11,854 bases of DNA. Origin: DATBIS01 sp036556805 (GTDB lineage Bacteria > Actinomycetota > UBA4738 > HRBIN12). Location of the stretch: the NCBI GenBank assembly GCA_036556805.1, contig DATBIS010000086.1:1-11854 (forward strand), read 5' to 3'. Positions 5,855-10,086 of the stretch are shown piece after piece (the stretch's first letter is position 1; each line of letters starts with the position of its first letter). Under the pieces are notes generated by a model, which was not told where the DNA came from, made no database searches, and worked only from the letters and a program-made list of their open reading frames with translations. The position numbers and the translations under genes are program-made.

Positions 5855-6994
5855 ATGGCGGAGTCCATCGCCCCCGTCGTGTACGGGGATCGGAGAACGT
5901 GGCGGGCGGCGCTCGCGCTGCACGCGGCGGGCGCGACGCTCGCGGCGGCGGCGTGGGGGGCGGCGCTCGGCTGGGCCGGGTCGGCGCTCGGTGCGCCCTG
6001 GGGCGTCGCGAGCCTCCTCCTTGTTGCGGTCGCGGGTGCCGCGTACGCGCTGCGCGAGGTCGTCCCGGCGTTCGCCCTCCCGATTCCCCAGGCGCGCCGC
6101 CAGGTGCCGGACTGGTGGCGCACGTTCTTCTCGTGGCCGGCGTCGGCCGCGCTCTACGGGGCCGGCCTCGGCGTGGGCTTCTTCACCTATCTCGCGCACG
6201 GCGCGCTGGTCGTGGTGGCGATCGGCGCCGCGGCGGGGGGGCGGCCGTCGCTGGGAGCCGTCGTGCTCGCGCCCTTCGGGCTGGCGCGCGGCCTGTCTCC
6301 CGGGGTGGCCCGATCCGTGACGACCGCCGACGACGGACGCCGGCTCGTCGATCGCCTTGCTGCGTCGGCCGCCGGGCGACGCCGCCTTGTGAACGCGATC
6401 GGCCTCGGGGTCGTGGCGGCCGCGGCGTTGGCCGGCTTGGCGCGAGCGCGGCCGCCCGACCCGGGTGCGTGGTCGCGTCTTGCGGCGGCCGCGCTCGCGC
6501 TCACCTTCGCATGGGCCGCCGTTGCGAAACTGGTTGCGCGACGTCGCTGGATCCGGACGCTCGAGGCGCAGCGGCTCCCCTCGCCGCTCGTCGCCGTCGC
6601 GATCAGCGGGGTCCCGCTCGCCGAGCTCCTCGTGCCGGCGTTCGTGATGCTCGGGCTCCCGCGCGCCGCCGCGTGGTGGGCGATCCTGCTGCTCGTCGCC
6701 TTCACCGCCACGGCGCTCCGCGCAGCCCGCGAGCGCGGCGGAACCGTGCCGTGCGGCTGCTTCGGCGGCCGGGACAGCGTGGATGTGCGCGTGGCCGCCG
6801 CCCGCAACGCGTTGCTGGCGGGAATCGCCGCCTTCGTCGCCGCGATCGCCTCGGACGCGCCCCTGCTCGGTCACCTCACCCGCCCGACCGCCGGAGATGC
6901 GCTGCCGGCCACCCTGGTCGCGGGCGGGATCGCCGTCGCGGTCGCCACGAGCTGGCGCGCGGCCGCCTGGCTCCGCCGGGGGAGCAGGGTGTGA
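5855..6994 (+). CDS. Polytopic membrane protein with C-terminal MauE-like redox domain
   Basis: The protein is 379 aa with about 9-10 predicted helices (roughly 18-41, 48-66, 97-125, 131-147, 181-196, 208-228, 245-267, 272-290, 315-333, 350-370). The C-terminal half (about 205-335) matches the MauE/DoxX-like pattern: TFAWAAVAKLVARRRWIRTL, then ISGVPLAELLVPAFVMLG, then VPCGCFGG with C300-x-C302, then AAARNALLAGIAAF. MauE works with MauD in oxidative folding of the methylamine dehydrogenase small subunit. The N-terminal ~200 residues are an extra membrane module (WWRTFFSWPASAALYGAGLGVGFFTYLAHGALVV, 87-120) that could be a MauF/CcdA-like part, but this is a weak guess. MauE alone is about 180 aa, so this looks like a fusion. 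ATG at 5855 has only a weak TGAGG upstream. The end overlaps the next gene by GTGA. Confidence 0.83.
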   Translation: MAESIAPVVYGDRRTWRAALALHAAGATLAAAAWGAALGWAGSALGAPWGVASLLLVAVAGAAYALREVVPAFALPIPQARRQVPDWWRTFFSWPASAALYGAGLGVGFFTYLAHGALVVVAIGAAAGGRPSLGAVVLAPFGLARGLSPGVARSVTTADDGRRLVDRLAASAAGRRRLVNAIGLGVVAAAALAGLARARPPDPGAWSRLAAAALALTFAWAAVAKLVARRRWIRTLEAQRLPSPLVAVAISGVPLAELLVPAFVMLGLPRAAAWWAILLLVAFTATALRAARERGGTVPCGCFGGRDSVDVRVAAARNALLAGIAAFVAAIASDAPLLGHLTRPTAGDALPATLVAGGIAVAVATSWRAAAWLRRGSRV

Positions 6995-7557
6995 GGCGCC
7001 TGAGCTCGGTCCTCATCGCGGGCCTGTTCCTCGCGGGCGTCACCCTCACCGCGTGGGCGGCGCTCGTGACCGTGCAGGATCCCAACGACACGCAGGGCCT
7101 GTTCGACGTGCGCACCGTGCGGTTCGACCCGGAGCGCCCGCCCGAGTGGACCGTGATCACGTTCGGCTCGTGGACGACGAAGGGTGTGTGGGACAAGGGC
7201 TACGTGCTCGTGTACCTCGACACGTTGGGCAACCACGACCCGGACTACTTCGCGCTGATCCGCTCCGACGGCGACGACATGAGGGCGGACCTCTATCGGG
7301 ACCTCGCGAACGACCGTCTGCTCCGTCACCTGATCGTATGGCGGAACGGCTCGCATCAGGTCTCGGTGAGGATCCCGTTGCGGTTCGTGAAGATCGGCCC
7401 CAAGCGGACGCTCTACCGTTGGTCGGCCCTCACGCTGTACACGAGCGCGAACTGCAAGGTGCCCTGCATCGATCTCGTGCCGGACGACGGGATGGTCGAC
7501 GAGACGCTCAGCCCGTCGCCGACTCCGACGCCCACGCCGACCTCGCCGGGCGCGTAG
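6991..7557 (+). CDS. Secreted protein with CxxxC and Pro/Thr tail, function unknown
   Basis: The protein is 188 aa. Basic start MRRLSSV leads into a hydrophobic signal segment (about 7-26, LIAGLFLAGVTLTAWAALV), so it is exported or N-anchored. The mature domain (about 28-165) is rich in beta-type segments: FDVRTVRFDPERPPEWTVIT, SWTTKGVWDKGYVLVYLDT, YFALIRSDGDDMRADLYR, QVSVRIPLRFVKIG. Near its end are C155 and C159 (NCKVPC), the only cysteines and a possible disulfide. The last 15 residues are a Ser/Pro/Thr-repeat tail (SPSPTPTPTPTSPGA). I recall similar actinobacterial hypotheticals but no function. GTG at 6991 has a strong RBS (GGGGGAG, about 6978-6984), stronger than that of the preceding gene, and overlaps it by 4 nt. 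As the last gene of the cassette it may be a further client or partner of the redox proteins. Confidence 0.82.
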   Translation: MRRLSSVLIAGLFLAGVTLTAWAALVTVQDPNDTQGLFDVRTVRFDPERPPEWTVITFGSWTTKGVWDKGYVLVYLDTLGNHDPDYFALIRSDGDDMRADLYRDLANDRLLRHLIVWRNGSHQVSVRIPLRFVKIGPKRTLYRWSALTLYTSANCKVPCIDLVPDDGMVDETLSPSPTPTPTPTSPGA

Positions 7558-7661
7558 CTGTATCGAACGTCACGCCGCTTTCGTTCCTCCCGACACATCG
7601 CGCCGCATGCCCGCCGGTGTTTGCTGCACGAAGAGGTGTCGAAGAGGAAGGGGGAGACACC

Positions 7662-8003
7662 ATGAGCGCCACCGGAACCGCCATCCAGATCGAGCGGGGA
7701 CGTCCTCGCGGAGCGGCCTTGATCCTTACCGCGGTGCTCGCAGCCGCGCTCGGGGTCGGCTTCTTCGCCGGCCGCATCAGCGACTCCACGCCGGCCTCGA
7801 CCGGCGTCGCGGTCACCGTGCCGGCCGCGGGAACGGCCACGGGCGGGGCCGCCGTGAAGGGCGATGCCGTCTCGGTCGGGAGCACCGGCAGCCCGGCGAT
7901 CGGAGGCTTCGCGCCGCACCTGCCGAAGCGCGGGGAGGCAAGCGAGCCCCAGAACCAGGGCGGCTACGCGAACAAGCACCTGCCGAAGCAGTGGCACCTG
8001 TAG
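7662..8003 (+). CDS. Small membrane-anchored protein with duplicated HLPK tail
   Basis: The protein is 113 aa. ATG at 7662 has a strong RBS (GGGGGAGA, 7650-7657). One hydrophobic helix lies at about 18-37 (AALILTAVLAAALGVGFFAG), then a Ser/Thr/Ala/Gly-rich low-complexity stretch (40-80) of the kind found in wall-spanning linkers. The tail holds two copies of GG-[FY]-A-x(1,2)-HLPK: 81-89 (GGFAPHLPK) and 100-109 (GGYANKHLPK), then QWHL. The tail probably lies outside the membrane. No family is recognised. A 104-nt gap separates it from the secreted CxxxC gene, without a clear terminator or promoter, so it may still belong to that transcript. A perfect hairpin ends its transcription. Confidence 0.75.
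   Translation: MSATGTAIQIERGRPRGAALILTAVLAAALGVGFFAGRISDSTPASTGVAVTVPAAGTATGGAAVKGDAVSVGSTGSPAIGGFAPHLPKRGEASEPQNQGGYANKHLPKQWHL
7916..7989 (+). repeat. Direct repeat of 14 nt inside the small gene
   Basis: gcacctgccgaagc occurs at 7916-7929 and again at 7976-7989, exactly 60 nt apart and in frame, encoding the two HLPK motifs. Identity at the DNA level suggests a fairly recent or constrained internal duplication. Confidence 0.7.
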
Positions 8004-8025
8004 CAGCGACGGCATCGGTCCTCCC

Positions 8026-8060
8026 GCGAATCCCCGGGGCCTGCGGCCCCGGGGATTCGC
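8026..8060 (+). terminator. Perfect 16-bp hairpin terminator
   Basis: Arms gcgaatccccggggcc (8026-8041) and its exact complement (8045-8060) flank the 3-nt loop TGC. It lies 22 nt after the stop at 8003. The 3' side has ATTCGCTCT rather than a U run, which is common for terminators in GC-rich actinobacteria. It ends only 5 nt before the -10 of the next gene. Confidence 0.8.
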
Positions 8061-8062
8061 TC

Positions 8063-8071
8063 TGCTACGGT
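8063..8071 (+). promoter_or_regulatory. Extended -10 promoter (TGC-TACGGT) for a leaderless DinB-like mRNA
   Basis: TG at 8063-8064, one spacer base, then TACGGT (8066-8071) fits TGnTANNNT. The ATG starts 9 nt after the hexamer begins to close, at 8080, where transcription would also start. No Shine-Dalgarno lies between. The -35 position falls in the hairpin and does not match TTGACA. Confidence 0.5.
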
Positions 8072-8079
8072 GGACCACC

Positions 8080-8610
8080 ATGGATGGATCCCTGCTTCGA
8101 GACGCGTATGCGCATCACGTGTGGGCGTCGGTCAGACTCATCGACGCGTGCATGGCCCTGAACCCCGACCAGCTGGAGATCTCGCCGAACGGCACGTACG
8201 GATCGATCCTCGACACCGTGCGCCATCTCGTCGGCTCAGACCGTTGGTACTTGCTCGTCCTCACGGAGGACGGCGTGCCGACCATCGACGAGGACCACAT
8301 GGACCTCGCGGAGCTTCGGGCCGCGATGGAGGCCGACGGCGGCTACTGGTCGGACTTCTTGGATCGGGACCTCGATCCCGCGCGAGTGATCGTGAGGAAG
8401 CGGCACGACGGGTCGGAAACGCACGCGCCGTTGGGGATCCGCCTCGCGCAGGCGGTGCACCACGGCACCGATCATCGCAGCCAGGTTTGCACGGCGCTCA
8501 CGGTGCTCGGCATCGAGCCGCCGGCGATCGACGTGTGGGACTTCGCCGAGAGCGAGGGCCGGCTCACGGAGATCGAGCCGACCGGCGAGGGGCCGCGGAA
8601 CAGCGGATGA
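8080..8610 (+). CDS. DinB-like family protein (putative metal-dependent four-helix protein)
   Basis: The protein is 176 aa and all-helical in character. The DinB/YfiT-type metal triad is visible: His49 in ILDTVRHLVGSDRWYL, then His128 and His132 in AVHHGTDHRSQVCTAL. The N-terminus, LLRDAYAHHVWASVRLID, matches the usual first helix. The superfamily includes thiol-transferases (bacillithiol or mycothiol dependent) and many proteins of unknown role; the specific reaction here cannot be told. The last 25 residues are acidic and probably loose. ATG at 8080 has no Shine-Dalgarno and is probably leaderless. Longer in-frame starts (e.g. 7864) would run through the upstream gene and the terminator and are rejected. 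Confidence 0.88.
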   Translation: MDGSLLRDAYAHHVWASVRLIDACMALNPDQLEISPNGTYGSILDTVRHLVGSDRWYLLVLTEDGVPTIDEDHMDLAELRAAMEADGGYWSDFLDRDLDPARVIVRKRHDGSETHAPLGIRLAQAVHHGTDHRSQVCTALTVLGIEPPAIDVWDFAESEGRLTEIEPTGEGPRNSG

Positions 8611-8622
8611 GCCCGCACCGGG

Positions 8623-8631
8623 TGCGATACT
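8623..8631 (+). promoter_or_regulatory. Possible extended -10 promoter for the tRNA
   Basis: TG at 8623-8624, then C and GATACT (8626-8631), fits an extended -10, placing the start near 8638, about 8 nt before the mature tRNA. No -35 match is seen. Confidence 0.4.
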
Positions 8632-8645
8632 CGTTCGGAGTCCCG

Positions 8646-8718
8646 GGGGACGTAGCTCAGCTGGTAGAGCACCTGCTTTGCAAGCAGGGGGTCGGCGGTT
8701 CGAGTCCGCTCGTCTCCA
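8646..8718 (+). tRNA. tRNA-Ala (anticodon TGC)
   Basis: The 73-nt cloverleaf is complete. The acceptor stem is GGGGACG / CGTCTCC with one G-T pair. The D arm is GCTC-AGCTGGTA-GAGC. The anticodon stem is CCTGC/GCAGG with loop TTTGCAA and anticodon TGC at 8679-8681. A 5-nt variable loop follows, then the T arm with TTCGAGT loop and a discriminator A at 8718. The 3' CCA is not encoded (ACCC follows), so it must be added by the nucleotidyltransferase. Confidence 0.97.
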
Positions 8719-8725
8719 CCCGGCG

Positions 8726-9154
8726 CTAGGCGGTGGCCCGGTCCCCGAGCTTCGTGTTGACTACGTGATCGAAGAGCCCCAGGTCGTCGGGCTCGACCAC
8801 GATCGCGGTCATCCTCACCTCGGCGTCGAAGCGGATGCGCACGCGGAGCGTCATCGCGACCTCGTGCTCGGGGCCGAGGACGTTCACGTCGTGGCGCACG
8901 ACCAACTGGTCCCCTTCGTGCAGGAACGAGAGGTGGCTCTCTTGGGAGTCGAGAACCTGCCGGAGCGCGAGGATGCCTCGGCTCACGTCGGAGTGACCCC
9001 GGTAGGCACCCGCGAGCCACGAGGTCCCGGGTAGCTCCATGGCCACGTCGGAGACCATGCTGCGCTCGATCACCGCGAGATCGTGTCGAACGAACGCCCG
9101 CATGTTCTCGAGGAACCGGGCCTCGCGCAGCTCCTGGACGAGCGCGGATGCCAT
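8726..9154 (-). CDS. NTF2-like / SnoaL-like domain protein
   Basis: The 142-aa size is typical of single-domain NTF2-fold proteins. It begins with helices (FLENMRAFVRHDLAVIERSM), then VSDVAMELPGTSWLAGAYRGHSDV, the hallmark of SnoaL-like/nuclear-transport-factor-2 family proteins, followed by three strand segments (HLSFLHEGDQLVVRHDVNV, EVAMTLRVRIRFDAEVRMTA, IVVEPDDLGLFDHVV). Such proteins bind small ligands or act as isomerases/cyclases; no role can be assigned. The ATG at 9154 lacks a Shine-Dalgarno on its strand. The gene converges on the tRNA, its stop lying only 7 nt from the tRNA 3' end, and diverges from the M15 peptidase gene across 89 nt. Confidence 0.83.
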   Translation of the reverse strand: MASALVQELREARFLENMRAFVRHDLAVIERSMVSDVAMELPGTSWLAGAYRGHSDVSRGILALRQVLDSQESHLSFLHEGDQLVVRHDVNVLGPEHEVAMTLRVRIRFDAEVRMTAIVVEPDDLGLFDHVVNTKLGDRATA

Positions 9155-9231
9155 GGGAAGGGGATCGGAAAACCGCTCCCAAGGCTTGAACGGCCCGACA
9201 GGCTCCTGGCGGCCGGCCGCGCCGAACGGCG

Positions 9232-9237
9232 TAGGCT
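9232..9237 (+). promoter_or_regulatory. -10 element (TAGGCT) for a leaderless peptidase mRNA
   Basis: TAGGCT ends 6 nt before the GTG start at 9244, so transcription would begin at or next to the start codon. No Shine-Dalgarno separates them. The same arrangement is seen at 8066-8080. No clear -35 is present. Confidence 0.5.
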
Positions 9238-9243
9238 GAGGCC

Positions 9244-9906
9244 GTGACGACCCGCCGACGGACGCGCCGCGTGATCGCGGGCGCGGTGCTCCTCACGCTC
9301 GTGCTCACGGTACCCGCGCTCGCGGCACAGCCTCCCTACCGCTCGTCCGTGGAGAAGCTCGACGCGGGGACCAAGGCGCTCATGAAGGAGAACTCGTGGC
9401 ATCCCGGATGCCCGGTGCCGCTCAAGAAGCTTCGTCTCGTGCGCGTGAGGTTCTGGGGGTTCGATCACGATGCGCACATGGGTCAGCTCGTGGTGCATCG
9501 ACAGTGGGCGAGCGAGATGCGTATCGTCTTCCGAAAGCTGTACAACGCGAAGTTCGCCATCCGCCGCATGCGGCTCGTCGATCACTACGGCGCAGACGAC
9601 GATGTATCGATGAAGCACGACAACACGTCGGCGTTCAACTGCCGGTTCGTCGCCGGAACGACGACCTGGTCACAGCATGCCTTCGGTCGGGCGATCGACA
9701 TCAACCCGGTGGAGAACCCCTACGTCAACGGCGACGACGTGAGCCCGCCCAACGGCGAGAAGTACGCGGACCGCTCGCTGCACAAGCGCGGCATGATCCA
9801 CCTGCACGACGTGGTCTGGCACGCGTTCGACGACATCGGCTGGGGCTGGGGCGGCACCTGGTCCGGCGCACAGGACTACCAGCACTTCTCCTCGACCGGC
9901 ACCTGA
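9244..9906 (+). CDS. Secreted M15-family D-Ala-D-Ala carboxypeptidase-like protein
   Basis: The protein is 220 aa. A Sec signal peptide has a basic start (MTTRRRTRR), hydrophobic core (10-23) and cleavage near ALAA (25-28). The zinc peptidase motif S-x-H-x-x-G-x-A-x-D is present as S143, H145, G148, A150, D152 (SQHAFGRAID), and the third metal ligand is H214 in the typical ending WGGTWSGAQDYQHF. This is the VanY/M15_4-type pattern, acting on peptidoglycan stem peptides outside the membrane. Two Cys (56, 133) could form a disulfide. The catalytic acid was not pinned down. The start GTG at 9244 is chosen because a -10 hexamer lies just before it and the basic n-region follows at once. The gene is followed by 180 nt without a gene. 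Confidence 0.92.
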   Translation: MTTRRRTRRVIAGAVLLTLVLTVPALAAQPPYRSSVEKLDAGTKALMKENSWHPGCPVPLKKLRLVRVRFWGFDHDAHMGQLVVHRQWASEMRIVFRKLYNAKFAIRRMRLVDHYGADDDVSMKHDNTSAFNCRFVAGTTTWSQHAFGRAIDINPVENPYVNGDDVSPPNGEKYADRSLHKRGMIHLHDVVWHAFDDIGWGWGGTWSGAQDYQHFSSTGT

Positions 9907-10086
9907 GCCGTCTTCCCCGATCGCCCGAGGTCGCGAGGGTTCCGTCCGGGCTTTCGGCCTCCTCCGAAATCCGTACGACGAGCGTCGATCCGCCGCTCAG
10001 GGTTCGAAGCGTTTCTGTCGAAGAACTAGGCGTCGGGTCCGCCCCGGCCGTTCGGTCGCGGCGGTTGTTTGGCGATCGGAGACTGC
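9907..10086. other. Intergenic stretch without a recognised gene
   Basis: This 180-nt gap follows the M15 peptidase. It holds only weak structure: a 6-bp stem TTTCGG/CCGAAA (9952-9969) and a short TTCGA...TCGAA inverted repeat near 10002-10024. A promoter for the sensor-like gene must lie here, but no convincing -35/-10 pair was found. Confidence 0.5.
10078..10081 (+). promoter_or_regulatory. Ribosome binding site that fixes the GTG at 10087
   Basis: GGAG lies 5 nt before GTG at 10087, the first codon of the sensor-like protein. Confidence 0.65.

Noticed and set aside
7558..7661. Search for a promoter before the HLPK-tail gene
   Set aside because: No -35/-10 pair or TANNNT at a sensible distance is convincing. 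The repeated cgaagagg near 7630-7648 is short and probably just purine-rich RBS surroundings.
8070..8729. Plus-strand frame across the DinB-like gene and the tRNA, ending GDVAQLVEHLLCKQGVGGSS
   Set aside because: This ending is the well-known false translation of a tRNA gene; the rest is a shadow of the DinB-like gene in another frame.
8716..8736. Possible shared terminator (CCACC/GGTGG) between the tRNA and the convergent NTF2-like gene
   Set aside because: The stem is only 5 bp, has an 11-nt unpaired loop and no U run, and it would include the tRNA 3' end.
8472..9308. Minus-strand frame containing GGDERTRTADPLLAKQVLYQLS
   Set aside because: This is the classic spurious translation of the antisense strand of a tRNA, and it overlaps better-supported genes on both sides.
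9952..9969. Small hairpin TTTCGG/CCGAAA after the M15 peptidase
   Set aside because: It is a 6-bp stem with no GC-rich core or U run; it is too weak to call a terminator.
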